A DNA stretch of 64,000 nucleotides. Origin: Nocardia sp. BMG51109. GTDB lineage: Bacteria; Actinomycetota; Actinomycetes; Mycobacteriales; Mycobacteriaceae. This document shows, piece by piece, positions 35,101-46,431 of the stretch. A model generated the notes under the pieces. The model worked only from the letters and a program-made list of their open reading frames with translations. It searched no databases and was not told the DNA's origin. The position numbers and the translations under genes are program-made. Positions within the stretch are counted from its first letter, which is position 1. Every line of letters begins with the position of its first letter. The stretch is from NCBI RefSeq assembly GCF_000526215.1, contig NZ_JAFQ01000004.1, positions 6,324,001-6,388,000 of the forward strand. The letters run 5' to 3'.

Positions 35101-38100
35101 TGCGGCATCGGCGTAGGGGGTGCAGCCGAGGCGCCGGGGTGGGGCCAGGGCCTCGATCACCGCCTCGAACGGGACAGACTGGTCCTCCAGCGCGGCGAGC
35201 ACGGTGTCACGGGTTGTGGTCAGCAGGTCGGCGACGGTGCTGTCGGGGGTGCATCGTGACCGCATGACGACCGTGTTCATGCAGGGGCCGATGACATCGT
35301 CGAATTCGTTGTCGCGGTTGGAGATCGGGAAGCCGAAGGTGACGTCGTCACGTCCGGTCCAGCGGTGCAGCACAGCCGACCACGCCGCGGCCATCACCAT
35401 GAACCAGGACAAGCCGCGCTCATTCCGGAGGCGTTCGATCCGGTCCGGGAGGTCGGCGGGCAGGTCCAGGGGCACGACGCCGTGCGGTTCAGGCCGCTCG
35501 GGCGGCGTGAACGGCAGGTAGGCCGGTGCGCCACGCAGCCGGCGTATCCAGCGGTCGAGCCCGGCCTCGTCCGCCCGGCGTTGCGCGGCCGTGAAATCCA
35601 GGTATTGACTGCCCGGTGGAAGTGGCTCGGCGCCGCGGTACGCGCGTTCCAGATCGGCCAGGAACGTGGGCAGCGACGCCCCGTCGAAAACGAGGTGATG
35701 GATTGTGATGGCGAGGATTTGGTGGTCGGGGAGGTTCAGGAGGTGGGTGCGGAGTAGTGGTCCGGTGTCGAGGTTGAAGGGGTGGGTGGCTTCGGTGTGG
35801 AGCCAGTCGGTGAGTTCGGTTTCGGTGAGGGTGTGGTGGGTGATGGTGGGTGTGTAGGGGGGTTGGATGTGTTGGCGGAGTTGTCCGTTGTGTTCGGTGA
35901 AGGTGCTGCGGAGTGCTTCGTGTCGGTGGATGACGTGGGTGAGTGCGGTGGTGAGTGTGGTGGTGTCGAGGTGTCCGGTGATGTGCCAGGCGAGGGGGAT
36001 GTTGTAGAGGCCGGTGTCGGGTTCGACCTGTTCGGCCAGCCAGATCCGCTCCTGCACGCCGGAGACCGGATGGAATCCGGCCTCGTCGGAAACATTCCGC
36101 GCCGGCTCGTGGTCGGCGACCGCTCGATCGATCCGCTCGGCGAAGTCGCGCAGGACGGGACTGTCGAACAACGTCCTCAGCCGCAGCTCGACGCCGAACG
36201 CGGTGTGCACCTCGGCCAGCAGCGTCCCGCCGAGCAGGGAGTGCCCGCCCAGTTCGAAGAACGACGCGTCCCCGGAGACCACGTCGACGCCCAGAAGTCG
36301 CGACCAGATGGCGGCAAGCCGGACCATGGTGGGAGAGTCGAGGTTGTCCACCTGAAGGGTGTCCCACCGTCGACCCGTTTTCCAGAGGGTGGTGTCGTCG
36401 CGTTTGCCGTTGGCGGTGAGCGGGATCCGGTCGATCCGGCGGAATTCGGCCGGAATCATGTATTGCGGTAGCCGATCCGTCAGGAATGTGCGTAGTGGAT
36501 CCGGGGCGGCCGTGGTGCCCACGACGAATGCGACCAGCCGGTCGTCGCGGGCGAGGACGGCGGCTTCGGTCACGTCCGGGTGCTCTGCGATTGTGGACTC
36601 GATCTCGCCCGGTTCGATGCGGTAGCCGCGGATCTTGATCTGGGTGTCGGCTCGTCCGACGTATTCGAGTGATCCGTCCGGCAGGTAGCGGGCCAGGTCG
36701 CCGCTGCGGAACAGTCGGCCTTGGCCGAATGGGTTGTCCACGAACCGTTGCGCGTCCAGGTCGGGCCGTTCGAGGTATCCCGATGCCACGCCGGCTCCGC
36801 CGATATAGATTTCCCCGACAGCGCCCGACGGCAGCGGCCGCCGCCTCTCGTCGAGCAGATGGATCTCGGTGTGGGGCAGCGGCGTGCCGATGACGCTGAC
36901 GTCGGTGTCGGTATCGGCGACCGTCAGAACGCGGATCGTCGAATGCACGGTCGTCTCGGTGATGCCGTACATGTTCACCATGCGCACCGACGGTTTGGTA
37001 CGCATCCAGCCGCCGAGCCGCCTGGGCTGGAGTTTCTCCCCGCCGAAGATGACGTAGCGGAGGTGGTTGAGGGTGTCGGGCTGGTTTTTCCAGGTCTGCA
37101 GGAGTTGGGTGAATGCGCTCGGTGTCTGGTTGAGGACGGTGACGTGTTCGCGTTCGAGTATCGGGTGGAACAGGGCGGGGTCGCGGGCGGTGTCGTCGTC
37201 GACGATGACGAGTCGGCCGCCGTGGGTGAGGCAGCAGAATAGTTCCCAGACCGAGAAGTCGAAGGCGTAGGAGTGGAACAGGGTCCAGACGTCGTCGGGT
37301 CCGAAGTCGAAGGGGAAGCGGTCGCCTGTGATCAGCCGTGTGACGTTGCGATGGCTGATGATCACGCCTTTGGGCCGGCCGGTGGTGCCGGAGGTGTAGA
37401 TGCAGTAGGCGACCGAATCTGCTTTTACCGGAGGTAGTTCGGCTGTCTGTTCGTCGTCGAGTTCGGCGGGGTGGAGGACGGTGCCGTGGTATCCGGCCAG
37501 TCCTGGTGTGGCGGGGTCGTCGGTGAGTGTCCACCGGGCCTCGCAGTCGGACAGGATGAATGCCATCCGTTGGGCGGGTGCTCCGGGGTCGATCGGTACG
37601 TACCCGGCGCCGGCGAACAGTACTCCGAGGATCGCTTCGACCTGGGCCAAGCCGCGGCTCATGACGAGTGCGACCCATTCGCCGGGTTGGATCCCGCGGG
37701 CGGTCAGGCGGCCGGCGAGTGTTTCGGCTCGTTGTAGTAGTTCTCGGTACGACCATCGCGTTATGGCGTCGCCGACTGCGATCGCATCCGGTCGCTGCGT
37801 CGCGGCCTGCCGGATCGACTCCACCAACGACAGCTCCGCGGAATCGGCTCCGGCATCCGCCCGCGTCATGTGTTGTGTAGCGCGAAGCGGCGTGTGGTTC
37901 AACGGATATGCCTCGGCCAGGTCGTGGAGGAAGACCCGCGCCGACTCCATATCCCAGACCAGATGGTGCACGGTGATGGCGAGGATTTGGTGGTCGGGGA
38001 GGTTCAGGAGGTGGGTGCGGAGTAGTGGTCCGGTGTCGAGGTTGAAGGGGTGGGTGGCTTCGGTGTGGAGCCAGTCGGTGAGTTCGGTTTCGGTGAGGGT

Positions 38101-41100
38101 GTGGTGGGTGATGGTGGGTGTGTAGGGGGGTTGGATGTGTTGGCGGAGTTGTCCGTTGTGTTCGGTGAAGGTGCTGCGGAGTGCTTCGTGTCGGTGGATG
38201 ACGTGGGTGAGTGCGGTGGTGAGTGTGGTGGTGTCGAGGTGTCCGGTGATGTGCCAGGCGAGGGGGATGTTGTAGAGGCCGGTGTCGGGTTCGACCTGTT
38301 CGGCCAGCCAGACCCGTTCCTGGAAGCTCGACGCGGGCCAGGACCGATCCCCTGTCTCGGTCGCGGTGGTCCGGATCGGATCCGCCTCGGCGGGACCGGT
38401 ATTCGCCTCGACGAGCGCGGCGAAATCCAGCAACCGAGGCGTGTCGAACAGGGCGCGCACCGGCAGGTCGACACCGAGTTCGTCACGGATAGCGGCCACG
38501 ACCTTCGTGGCCACCAGCGAATGCCCGCCCAGTTCGAAGAACGATGCCGCACCGGAGACGACCTCGCGGTCGAGCATCCGTGCCCACACCTCGGCGACCT
38601 GCCGGGCGACGGGTGAGTCGATGCCGGCGGTGATCCCTTGCGGCAGTGAAGTGCCCGTTTTCCAGAGGGTGGTGTCGTCGCGTTTGCCGTTGGCGGTGAG
38701 CGGGATCCGGTCGATCCGGCGGAATTCGGCCGGAATCATGTATTGCGGTAGCCGATCCGTCAGGAATGTGCGTAGTGGATCCGGGGCGGCCGTGGTGCCC
38801 ACGACGAATGCGACCAGCCGGTCGTCGCGGGCGAGGACGGCGGCTTCGGTCACGTCCGGGTGCTCTGCGATTGTGGACTCGATCTCGCCCGGTTCGATGC
38901 GGTAGCCGCGGATCTTGATCTGGGTGTCGGCTCGTCCGACGTATTCGAGTGATCCGTCCGGCAGGTAGCGGGCCAGGTCGCCGCTGCGGAACAGTCGGCC
39001 TTGGCCGAATGGGTTGTCCACGAACCGTTGCGCGTCCAGGTCGGGCCGTTCGAGGTATCCCGATGCCACGCCGGCTCCGCCGATATAGATTTCCCCGACA
39101 GCGCCCGACGGCACTGATCGCCGATGCCCGCGGACATCGAGAACATGGACGGTGTCGGCCGGGAACGGCCGCCCGATTCCGCCGATTCCGCGGTCGAGGT
39201 CATCGGTGGTCAGACGCTTCCACGTGGTGAAAATACCGGCCTCGGTGATGCCGTAGCCGTTGATTGTGTGGACTTCGGGCCTGGCACGCAGCCAGTCGGC
39301 GATCAGCCCGGGCCGCACCGGCTCCCCGCCGAAGATGACGTAGCGGAGGTGGTTGAGGGTGTCGGGCTGGTTTTTCCAGGTCTGCAGGAGTTGGGTGAAT
39401 GCGCTCGGTGTCTGGTTGAGGACGGTGACGTGTTCGCGTTCGAGTATCGGGTGGAACAGGGCGGGGTCGCGGGCGGTGTCGTCGTCGACGATGACGAGTC
39501 GGCCGCCGTGGGTGAGGCAGCAGAATAGTTCCCAGACCGAGAAGTCGAAGGCGTAGGAGTGGAACAGGGTCCAGACGTCGTCGGGTCCGAAGTCGAAGGG
39601 GAAGCGGTCGCCTGTGATCAGCCGTGTGACGTTGCGATGGCTGATGATCACGCCTTTGGGCCGGCCGGTGGTGCCGGAGGTGTAGATGCAGTAGGCGACC
39701 GAATCTGCTTTTACCGGAGGTAGTTCGGCTGTCTGTTCGTCGTCGAGTTCGGCGGGGTGGAGGACGGTGCCGTGGTATCCGGCCAGTCCTGGTGTGGCGG
39801 GGTCGTCGGTGAGTGTCCACCGGGCCTCGCAGTCGGACAGGATGAATGCCATCCGTTGGGCGGGTGCTCCGGGGTCGATCGGTACGTACCCGGCGCCGGC
39901 GAACAGTACTCCGAGGATCGCTTCGACCTGGGCCAAGCCGCGGCTCATGACGAGTGCGACCCATTCGCCGGGTTGGATCCCGCGGGCGGTCAGGCGGCCG
40001 GCGAGTGTTTCGGCTCGTTGTAGTAGTTCTCGGTACGACCATCGCGTTATGGCGTCGCCGACTGCGATCGCATCCGGTCGCTGCGTCGCGGCCTGCCGGA
40101 TCGACTCCACCAACGACAGCTCCGCAGCAGACTCCGCCTCGGCACCGGAACGCACCCGCCGCTCCCGCTCCGTCAACGGTTCCAACTCGCCCATCGCCAA
40201 GTCGGGATCCGCGACCACGATTTCCAGTGCCCGCACCAGATGTGCGACGAACAGCCGAGCGCTACGTTCGTCCACCCGGGTCTCGTCGAAGATCAACCGA
40301 CCGTCCTCCTCGGTCAGCTGCAACGACAGGTCGTGCCCGGTCGCCCGGTCGCCCTTCGCCTCCGGCGGGCTGCCCTCGCGGTATTCGAAACCCACCCGGT
40401 AGACATTGCTACGTGATCGCTCGGCGGGCACCGCTTCGGCGACGGTGTCGACCAGGGTGCGAAAACCCTCCGCGGCAACGACATTCAGCCGCAGCTCGCT
40501 GTCGTCCACGGTCACCGCGACATCATCTCGTCCGCAATACCAGGACAGCACCGCACACACACCGGCAAGAACGACCGTCTCCACGCCGACAGCCTCGCGT
40601 GTCGCGAATCCAGCGAGATCCAGGCTCGACGGGAACGCGACTCGAACCGATCGCGAGACGGCAGCAGCCGAGCGGGCGGAGACGGTCCCGTCCGAGACCT
40701 CCGCTGTCTCGGCCGGAGCCTCGGCCAGGGCAGCCGCAGCGGGGACAGCTGCGGTGAGTTCCTCGATCGTCCGATGCGGTTCGGCACCCGCCGCCCGCAA
40801 CAGCCGAACGAACGCCACCGTTATCGCCGTGGCGGTCTCCCGGGTGAACAGATCCGTACTGAATTCCAGGAAGGCATCTATACCGCCCGGCCGTTGCTCG
40901 CCGTCGCGCCGCTCATAGCAGATGAAGGCGAGATCGAACCGGGATGCGCCCGCGCCCGCGGTCTCCAGCCGGATATTCAGCCCGGGTATGTCGACCAGGT
41001 TGTCCGGGGCGGTGAAGAACGACAACGCTACCTGGAACAGCGGATGGCGTCCGCTTACCCGCGGCGGATTGAGCCGTTCCACAAGGTATTCGAATGGCAG

Positions 41101-44100
41101 GTCCTGATTCTGAAATGCGGCCAGAGCCGTGGTGCGTACCCGGGCCAACAGCTCGGTGAAACTCGGGTCGCCCGACGTATCGTTGCGCAGCACAAGCGTA
41201 TTGACGAAACATCCGATCAAATCGTCGAGCGCGTGATCGAGCCGCCCCGCTACGGGGGCGCCGATCGGAATATCGTCACCACTGCCGAGGCCGGTCAAGA
41301 GGGCCGCGACCCCGGCCTGCAACACCATGTAGACGGTCGTCCCGGTGCGCTGTGCCACCTCTGCCAGCACGCCGTGCAGTTCGGCGTCGATGCCGAACTG
41401 CACCGCCTCCCCCCTATAGCTGGCCGTGGCGGGGCGCGGATGGTCGGTCGGGAGCCGTAGTTCCTGCGGCAACTCGGCCAGCGTCTCGGTCCAGTACTTC
41501 AGCTGGGTATTCAGCACGCTGCCGGCATCATCGGGTTCGCCGAGCACCTCGCGCTCCCAGCGGGCGTAGTCGGCGTATTGCACGGGCAGCGGCGCCGGAT
41601 CCCATGCTCGCCCGTTCCGCCGTGCCCGATAGGCGGCGGACAGATCCGCACCCAGCGGTCGCAGCGACCAGCCGTCGGAGGCGATGTGGTGCAACACGAT
41701 CAGCAGCACGTGCTCGTCGGGGCCGAGCGCGAACAGCGTTGCCCGCAGCGGTGGCTCCGAGGCCAGCTCGAAGCCGTATCCTGTGGCGGCGGCGAGCGCG
41801 GCGGGCAGGGCCCGCTCGTCGAGCGCGATGTCCGCGACCTCCGGCTCTACCGCGCCCGGATCGAGAATGCGCTGGTACGGGACGCCCGCCGCATCCGGGA
41901 CGAGCGTTCGCAGCGTCTCGTGCCGGGCAACGATATCCGAGATCGCGGCGCGCAATGCCGAAGGGTCCAGAGGCCCCCGAATCCGGAGGGTGAGCGGAAT
42001 ATTGTAGGTCCGGCTCGGCCCCTCCAGCCGGTACAGGAACCACAGGCGCTGCTGGGCATACGACAGCGGGACAACCTCCGGCCGCGGTCGCGCCACCAGC
42101 GGCGGCCTGGCTTCGCGTGCCGTGGCGACTCGCGCGGCGAACCCGGCGACGGTCGGGGATTCGAACAACTCACTGATCGTGACCTCGGTGCCGAGCTCCG
42201 ACCGGAGCCGGTTGACCAGCCGGGTGGCCAGGAGCGAATGGCCTCCGAGGGTGAAGAAATTATCGTCGGCGCGTATCACGGGCAGGCCGAGCAGGTCCGC
42301 GAAGAGGTCGGCGACGAACCGCTCCATCGGGGTTCCGGGTTCGCGTCCGCTGTCACCGGACACGGTGCGTGGCGCGGGTAGCGCGGCGCGGTCGATCTTT
42401 CCGTTGGCATTGAGCGGAAGCCGGTCCACAATCACGATCGCCGACGGAATCATGTAGTTGGGCAACAGATCCGCCAGATAGGGGCCCAGCGATCGGGCTA
42501 GCGCGCCGAGCCGGTGCGAACTCGCCGGATTGTTCGTGTAGGTGGCCGGCGGGGCGTCCGTCGCCCCTCGCTCGGTGACCGGATCGGCCATATGGTCACC
42601 AGCTCCGAACGTATAGTCCAGGCAATGCTCGGCGTCGGCCGACCACTGCGCCCGCACCCGGAAGCCGAGTCGTTCGCCGAGTTCGTATATTTCCTCGGGG
42701 TCGATGCCTCCGTCGCCGATCGCAAGAGCGGTGGCCACATCGTCGCCCTGTTCCAGCGCTCGTGTCGCGGCAGTTTCCCACCACACCCGGCGGTTGGGCA
42801 CTTTCAGCAGGCGCACTGTGATCTCGCCGATCGGGCGCTCGGATGCCTCGGCCAGGTGCGTGGACAACCGGGCCGGATCAGCTACGTCCGTTCCCCACCG
42901 CAGGGTGAGTGGCTCGCGCTCGTCCCCACGCCGCCGCGGCCCTTTGAAGAGCACGGCCTGATACCGGTACCGGGTCAGCTCGTTGTGTGCCCGGCCCCGC
43001 TTGACTTCGACGGCGACAGCGTCGATGCCCGGGAGACGGGCCGCGATCGTGGTGAAGAAGTCGGGGTCGACGAGCAGCTCGGTGTCCAGCAGTACGCCGC
43101 GGCGGGCCGCGTGCAGTAGGGCGCTCGCGCTCGCACCGGCCGTGGACCGGCGCAGCTCTATCGCGGTGCGGAAGCAGCGGTGCAGGCGCGCATTGCGGAC
43201 ATCGCCCACGAATACCGCACCACCGGGGGCGAGCAGCCCGGTCACGGCGCGTAGCACATCCACGAGATAGTCGGCGTTGGGGAAGTACTGTACGACCGAG
43301 TTGAGGATGACGGTGTCGAAGAATCCTGCCGGTAGCCCATTGGCGGAATGGGCGGGCCGGCAGAGCAGGTGCACTCGATCGGCCAGCTCGGGCAGGGTGT
43401 CGAGCTGGGTCTGCAATCCGTCGATCGCCTCGGCGGAAAAGTCCGTGGCCCAATATGTTTCGCAATCCGGCGCCAGCCCGGCCAGCAACAGGCCCGAACC
43501 CACCCCGATCTCCAGCACCCGCCGGGGACGCAGGCGCGCGATGGCGGCCACGGTCGCGTCGCGCCACTCACGCATATCGGGTAGCGGAATCGGGCGGCCG
43601 TCGTAGCTCGAGTTCCAGCCGACGAAGTTCTCCGCGAACGGGACCTCCCCGGCGCTGCGGTAGAGCGAGGCGTAGATCTCCCGCCATTCGGCCAATTGCT
43701 GATCCGGATCGGCTACCGCCGGACCGTTTTCGGCGGGTACGACATAGGCGGCGAGCTGTTTGCCGGCCGATGGGTTGTCATGGACCACCGTGACGGCCTG
43801 GGACACTTCGGGATGCCGGGTCAAGACGGCCTCGATCTCGCCGAGTTCGATCCGAAAACCACGCAGCTTGACCTGCGTGTCGATCCGCCCGACGAACTCC
43901 AGGTCGGCACGCCAGCGAACGAGATCGCCTGTCGCGTACATGCGTTGTCCCGCAGGCCCGAACGGATCCGGAACGAAACGTGTCGCGGTGTGCCCCGGCC
44001 GGGCCTGGTAGCCGCGTGAGACACCGGCGCCCGCCAGGTAGAGCTGACCGACCGCACCCTCCGGAATCGGCTCGAGCTTCTCGTCGAGCACATACACGCG

Positions 44101-46422
44101 CCGGTTGGACATCGGCCGCCCGATCGGGACGGCCTGCTGCGGGCCGAAGTCGCGCGGCAGCGGCACACTGGTGGCGAAAGTCGTTGTCTCCGTGGGCCCG
44201 TAGACGCTCACGACGGTGGTATCCGGGCACGCGTCCAGCACACGCCGGATCAGTCGACCCGATCCGGCCTCGCCGCCGGTCCACACCTCACCGACGGCGG
44301 CCAGGCAGCCCGGATCATCCTCGGCGAGCGCGCCGAACAGCGCCGTGGTCAAAAAGACGGCGTCTACGCGATGCGAATAGCGGCGCAGCAGTGCCGCATC
44401 CACCTCGCCGGTGGCGATCACCACGGTGCCGCCGTGCAACAGGGGCACCCACAGCTCATAGGTCGACGCGTCGAACGCGTGTGGCGAATGCATGAGCACT
44501 CGGTGATGGCGGCCGTCTGCCCAGGCTCGGTCGAAGGCGAACTCGACCACGTTGCGGTTGGTGACCTGGACACCCTTGGGAGTTCCGGTGGAACCCGAGG
44601 TGAACATGACGTACGCCAGGTCCTCCGGCCCGGTGGGGAGGGGCGGCCGTTCCGCGCTCCGCGGCGCATCGTCGATGTCCACTCGAAGAGTCCGGATGGC
44701 CCCGGCGCCCTTGTGATCGTGAGTGACCTCGTCGACGAGCAGCAGCGGCGAGCCCATGTCGGCGAGTACCGCGCGCATACGGGTCAACGGATAGCGCGTG
44801 TCCAGCGGTACGTAGATGCCGCCTGCCTTGGCGATCGCGAGGATCGCCACAATCAGATCGGGCGAGCGATCCAGCAGCAGCGCGACCGGTGTTCCCCGGC
44901 CCACACCGTGCCTGGCGAGGCGCCCGGCCAGCTTGTCGGCACGGGCGTCGAGGTCGGTGAAACTCAGTGTCGCATCACCGAATTCGACCGCCACCGCGTC
45001 CGGTGTGCGGGCGGCCTGCGCCTCGAACAGTAGCGCCGGGATGCCGACCGGGGCCGGATGGGCGGTGGCGTTGCGGCCGACCAGCAACGACCGGCGCTCG
45101 GCCGTATCCAGCAGATCCGCGGCGCCGATCGGTTGGTCCGGATTGTGGCCTATGACGGTGAGCAGTCGGCACAGTCGGCGATTGTGCGCCTCGGTCTCGG
45201 AGTCGGTGTAGAGGTCGGCATGTGCGTCGGTGTCGATGCGCAGCCCGCCGTCGAGGAGCCGGTAACAAACCAGGGACAGGTCGTCGACCGGCATCGTGGA
45301 CAGGTTGATCAGCGCGGCCGGGTGACCGGCGAAGAGGTAGTCGGAATCCGGGATGATGTTGACGATCGGGCCGAAGTACTGGCCCGGATGCGCCGCGACG
45401 AAGTCTCGGCGCACGTCCTCGCCCCGATACTGCTGGACAGCGGTCACCTCGCGCACCCGGGTCGCGACGTGGTCGATGAGCTCGAGCCAGGTCTGCTCCG
45501 GCCGGACCGTCAGGCGCAGCGGCAGCACATTCGAGGCCATTGTGGGCACCCGCCGGGCGAGTCGGCTGGTGCGCCCGCTGACCGCGAGGCTGAGCATGAC
45601 GTCGGTGTCGCCGCGCATCCGGCCGAGGTATGCGGCGAGGGCTGCGATGGGCGCGATCTGCCACCGGGCTCCGACTCGGCCGGTCGCCGCCGCCAGACGA
45701 TCCGTGTCGGCCGTGGACAGGATGCCGGTGCGCCGCACCACGTCGCGGGCCAACTCGGCACCGCCGGACAGATAGGTGGGCGCGGGGCGGTCTGCGAGCA
45801 GTTCGGCCCAATGCTGCGCGGCGGCAGCGAATTCCGGGCTGTCCGGGTACGCGGTGTCTTCGGCCAGGTAGTCGCCGAACGATCCGAACGGGGATTCGCT
45901 CGGTGCCCGGTCGGCCAGCAGCGCCGTGTACATGTCGGCGACCCGTCTGGTGAACAGGGTGATGCCGAAACCATCGACCAGCAGATGATGGAACTTCGAG
46001 AACCACAGGGTCTCGGTTGGTGACACAGCCAGCAGCGCGAATTCGAACAGCGGTGCCCGGCTGGTATCGAACGGCTCCCGCAGCCGGGCATGCATCCACT
46101 CCTGTGCCGCGGCCCGCGGATCGGCGGCGGCACCGAAGTCGTGTGCCGGAATCTCCCAGGCGTCGGACGGCTCGAGCACCTGTCGGATTCGATTGCCGTC
46201 CTCGATGAAACGGACCCGCAGTCCCTCGGCCTCGGCGGTGGCGTGCCGTATCGCCCGCCGCAGGGTCCGCGCGTCGATCGGACCGGAGAACTCCACGCAG
46301 GTCGCGATGTGGTACGCCGGGTTGTCGGGGCGGGCGCGGTGTGCGAACCATATCCCGCGCTGGGCGGCGGACAGGGGCCGGAGCAGATCCGGCGGAGGCA
46401 GGTGAAACACTGTGCTGGACAC
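32146..46422 (-). CDS. Four-module non-ribosomal peptide synthetase with an N-methylating first module
   Basis: 4758 residues; GTG start, GAGGA six bases upstream. Module 1: starter C (HHLLVDG near 145), A1 (about 460-860, specificity residues D A Y F W G V T F, Ile/Val-like), N-methyltransferase inserted before A10 (EIGVGSG near 965), PCP (GGHSL near 1395). Module 2: C (HHIASDG near 1577), an extra C-terminal C half (about 1910-2090), A2 (D F W N I G G I F), PCP near 2635. Module 3: only an N-terminal C half (about 2700-2855, HHLVWDM), A3 (D F W N I G M V H, the exact Thr code), PCP near 3390. Module 4: C (HHLVFDG near 3575), a second C-terminal half (about 3875-4125), A4 (D V A S I G G I F), PCP near 4685. 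No TE; the chain passes to the PKS. Expected product: N-acyl-N-Me-Ile/Val-X-Thr-X. Confidence 0.92.
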   Translation of the reverse strand: MSSTVFHLPPPDLLRPLSAAQRGIWFAHRARPDNPAYHIATCVEFSGPIDARTLRRAIRHATAEAEGLRVRFIEDGNRIRQVLEPSDAWEIPAHDFGAAADPRAAAQEWMHARLREPFDTSRAPLFEFALLAVSPTETLWFSKFHHLLVDGFGITLFTRRVADMYTALLADRAPSESPFGSFGDYLAEDTAYPDSPEFAAAAQHWAELLADRPAPTYLSGGAELARDVVRRTGILSTADTDRLAAATGRVGARWQIAPIAALAAYLGRMRGDTDVMLSLAVSGRTSRLARRVPTMASNVLPLRLTVRPEQTWLELIDHVATRVREVTAVQQYRGEDVRRDFVAAHPGQYFGPIVNIIPDSDYLFAGHPAALINLSTMPVDDLSLVCYRLLDGGLRIDTDAHADLYTDSETEAHNRRLCRLLTVIGHNPDQPIGAADLLDTAERRSLLVGRNATAHPAPVGIPALLFEAQAARTPDAVAVEFGDATLSFTDLDARADKLAGRLARHGVGRGTPVALLLDRSPDLIVAILAIAKAGGIYVPLDTRYPLTRMRAVLADMGSPLLLVDEVTHDHKGAGAIRTLRVDIDDAPRSAERPPLPTGPEDLAYVMFTSGSTGTPKGVQVTNRNVVEFAFDRAWADGRHHRVLMHSPHAFDASTYELWVPLLHGGTVVIATGEVDAALLRRYSHRVDAVFLTTALFGALAEDDPGCLAAVGEVWTGGEAGSGRLIRRVLDACPDTTVVSVYGPTETTTFATSVPLPRDFGPQQAVPIGRPMSNRRVYVLDEKLEPIPEGAVGQLYLAGAGVSRGYQARPGHTATRFVPDPFGPAGQRMYATGDLVRWRADLEFVGRIDTQVKLRGFRIELGEIEAVLTRHPEVSQAVTVVHDNPSAGKQLAAYVVPAENGPAVADPDQQLAEWREIYASLYRSAGEVPFAENFVGWNSSYDGRPIPLPDMREWRDATVAAIARLRPRRVLEIGVGSGLLLAGLAPDCETYWATDFSAEAIDGLQTQLDTLPELADRVHLLCRPAHSANGLPAGFFDTVILNSVVQYFPNADYLVDVLRAVTGLLAPGGAVFVGDVRNARLHRCFRTAIELRRSTAGASASALLHAARRGVLLDTELLVDPDFFTTIAARLPGIDAVAVEVKRGRAHNELTRYRYQAVLFKGPRRRGDEREPLTLRWGTDVADPARLSTHLAEASERPIGEITVRLLKVPNRRVWWETAATRALEQGDDVATALAIGDGGIDPEEIYELGERLGFRVRAQWSADAEHCLDYTFGAGDHMADPVTERGATDAPPATYTNNPASSHRLGALARSLGPYLADLLPNYMIPSAIVIVDRLPLNANGKIDRAALPAPRTVSGDSGREPGTPMERFVADLFADLLGLPVIRADDNFFTLGGHSLLATRLVNRLRSELGTEVTISELFESPTVAGFAARVATAREARPPLVARPRPEVVPLSYAQQRLWFLYRLEGPSRTYNIPLTLRIRGPLDPSALRAAISDIVARHETLRTLVPDAAGVPYQRILDPGAVEPEVADIALDERALPAALAAATGYGFELASEPPLRATLFALGPDEHVLLIVLHHIASDGWSLRPLGADLSAAYRARRNGRAWDPAPLPVQYADYARWEREVLGEPDDAGSVLNTQLKYWTETLAELPQELRLPTDHPRPATASYRGEAVQFGIDAELHGVLAEVAQRTGTTVYMVLQAGVAALLTGLGSGDDIPIGAPVAGRLDHALDDLIGCFVNTLVLRNDTSGDPSFTELLARVRTTALAAFQNQDLPFEYLVERLNPPRVSGRHPLFQVALSFFTAPDNLVDIPGLNIRLETAGAGASRFDLAFICYERRDGEQRPGGIDAFLEFSTDLFTRETATAITVAFVRLLRAAGAEPHRTIEELTAAVPAAAALAEAPAETAEVSDGTVSARSAAAVSRSVRVAFPSSLDLAGFATREAVGVETVVLAGVCAVLSWYCGRDDVAVTVDDSELRLNVVAAEGFRTLVDTVAEAVPAERSRSNVYRVGFEYREGSPPEAKGDRATGHDLSLQLTEEDGRLIFDETRVDERSARLFVAHLVRALEIVVADPDLAMGELEPLTERERRVRSGAEAESAAELSLVESIRQAATQRPDAIAVGDAITRWSYRELLQRAETLAGRLTARGIQPGEWVALVMSRGLAQVEAILGVLFAGAGYVPIDPGAPAQRMAFILSDCEARWTLTDDPATPGLAGYHGTVLHPAELDDEQTAELPPVKADSVAYCIYTSGTTGRPKGVIISHRNVTRLITGDRFPFDFGPDDVWTLFHSYAFDFSVWELFCCLTHGGRLVIVDDDTARDPALFHPILEREHVTVLNQTPSAFTQLLQTWKNQPDTLNHLRYVIFGGEPVRPGLIADWLRARPEVHTINGYGITEAGIFTTWKRLTTDDLDRGIGGIGRPFPADTVHVLDVRGHRRSVPSGAVGEIYIGGAGVASGYLERPDLDAQRFVDNPFGQGRLFRSGDLARYLPDGSLEYVGRADTQIKIRGYRIEPGEIESTIAEHPDVTEAAVLARDDRLVAFVVGTTAAPDPLRTFLTDRLPQYMIPAEFRRIDRIPLTANGKRDDTTLWKTGTSLPQGITAGIDSPVARQVAEVWARMLDREVVSGAASFFELGGHSLVATKVVAAIRDELGVDLPVRALFDTPRLLDFAALVEANTGPAEADPIRTTATETGDRSWPASSFQERVWLAEQVEPDTGLYNIPLAWHITGHLDTTTLTTALTHVIHRHEALRSTFTEHNGQLRQHIQPPYTPTITHHTLTETELTDWLHTEATHPFNLDTGPLLRTHLLNLPDHQILAITVHHLVWDMESARVFLHDLAEAYPLNHTPLRATQHMTRADAGADSAELSLVESIRQAATQRPDAIAVGDAITRWSYRELLQRAETLAGRLTARGIQPGEWVALVMSRGLAQVEAILGVLFAGAGYVPIDPGAPAQRMAFILSDCEARWTLTDDPATPGLAGYHGTVLHPAELDDEQTAELPPVKADSVAYCIYTSGTTGRPKGVIISHRNVTRLITGDRFPFDFGPDDVWTLFHSYAFDFSVWELFCCLTHGGRLVIVDDDTARDPALFHPILEREHVTVLNQTPSAFTQLLQTWKNQPDTLNHLRYVIFGGEKLQPRRLGGWMRTKPSVRMVNMYGITETTVHSTIRVLTVADTDTDVSVIGTPLPHTEIHLLDERRRPLPSGAVGEIYIGGAGVASGYLERPDLDAQRFVDNPFGQGRLFRSGDLARYLPDGSLEYVGRADTQIKIRGYRIEPGEIESTIAEHPDVTEAAVLARDDRLVAFVVGTTAAPDPLRTFLTDRLPQYMIPAEFRRIDRIPLTANGKRDDTTLWKTGRRWDTLQVDNLDSPTMVRLAAIWSRLLGVDVVSGDASFFELGGHSLLGGTLLAEVHTAFGVELRLRTLFDSPVLRDFAERIDRAVADHEPARNVSDEAGFHPVSGVQERIWLAEQVEPDTGLYNIPLAWHITGHLDTTTLTTALTHVIHRHEALRSTFTEHNGQLRQHIQPPYTPTITHHTLTETELTDWLHTEATHPFNLDTGPLLRTHLLNLPDHQILAITIHHLVFDGASLPTFLADLERAYRGAEPLPPGSQYLDFTAAQRRADEAGLDRWIRRLRGAPAYLPFTPPERPEPHGVVPLDLPADLPDRIERLRNERGLSWFMVMAAAWSAVLHRWTGRDDVTFGFPISNRDNEFDDVIGPCMNTVVMRSRCTPDSTVADLLTTTRDTVLAALEDQSVPFEAVIEALAPPRRLGCTPYADAALTLNVLPARPASLGDAELRPLILESLWETEIKFGLTLTVLENNGRLRATLSYRGDRFSRTDAERLAEDVVRLLDRIPADEDAPLREILPATGARIDNRATGAQYRDFVAARGRVDRAALARSVQRLRNAPSYLPFPVPATPGPHGVVPVPLPRHLPERITRIQAERGMSWFMVVAAALAGVLHRWTARDDVTLGFPVLNRDGEFTDVIGPCMNTVVVRSTCTADTTVGDLLDAVRGGILDALDDQAVPFEEVVRVLNPPRRPGSTPYVDVSLVMNTAPAALPRIGGLGLRPVTDPGIEFAGIGKFALGVAISATGREPSIALTYRGDRFDLDGATRLAGLLARLLDAVTGDRDARIATLDLLDEGERDLVRGFESGAPALPPATVPDLLAARIAERPDAIAIHSSRGELDYRTLDRKARILATRLRPDDDHGDGTPIVALAVGRGEHFVVGMLAAWYAGCGFCPLDPDHPGSRAEQILRDVGAHVLVTEHPRTPPDGVRVVALSEIDHATTMRGAVAPPARVSPDTVAYVLYTSGTTGTPKGVAVGHANLAQLVRGHIDTFGMSRNDRVSQVVNVSFDVAQAEIWSALCAGARLLPYERPILVPELSRWLDDNAITVLSAATPLAEALWTQEGVPDSVRWLIFGGAALAGWPPAALAGRLANGYGPTETTIFATFHLIDPAGSAPLDCVGRPTSGTRIHVLDEAGQRCPVGVAGEIYISGSGVAQGYWRRPELTSERFLDHGPDDDSGPVYRTGDLGRWLPDGTLEYLGRRDRQIKIRGFRVEPGEVESALRDDPLVATAVVIGRPAEVPALVAYVVPEADRDTAAVLARLKIRLPSYLVPDAVVWLDRIPLSVNGKIDVAALPRPHRADLVGSLPYAAPDSDLETRIARVWSSVLGVDTVGVHDNFFDLGGHSLLLSTLHTRLCAELATDLPIRRLFEFPTVRLLAQWLADDPDRPGIDIADVAERAQHARRARAARPRPRTR
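35706..40124. repeat. Patchwork tandem duplication of about 2.28 kb inside the NRPS gene
   Basis: Three near-identical blocks occur twice: 35706-36044 with 37974-38312 (N-terminal C half), 36374-36833 with 38654-39113 (end of A, A8-A10), and 37036-37838 with 39322-40124 (start of A to the FGGE motif). They are separated by divergent blocks. One of these (36834-37035 and 39114-39321) holds the A5 region that differs between A2 and A3. By eye the blocks look identical or nearly so over hundreds of bases. The offsets are 2268, 2280 and 2286 bp. The pattern indicates duplication of an A-PCP-C(N-half) unit followed by local exchange. Confidence 0.9.
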
Positions 46423-46431
46423 GAAGATTCC

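Noticed and set aside
35706..40124. Insertion sequence as the cause of the repeated DNA
   Set aside because: The repeats translate in frame as C and A domain segments, have no terminal inverted repeats and carry no transposase. They are intragenic module repeats.
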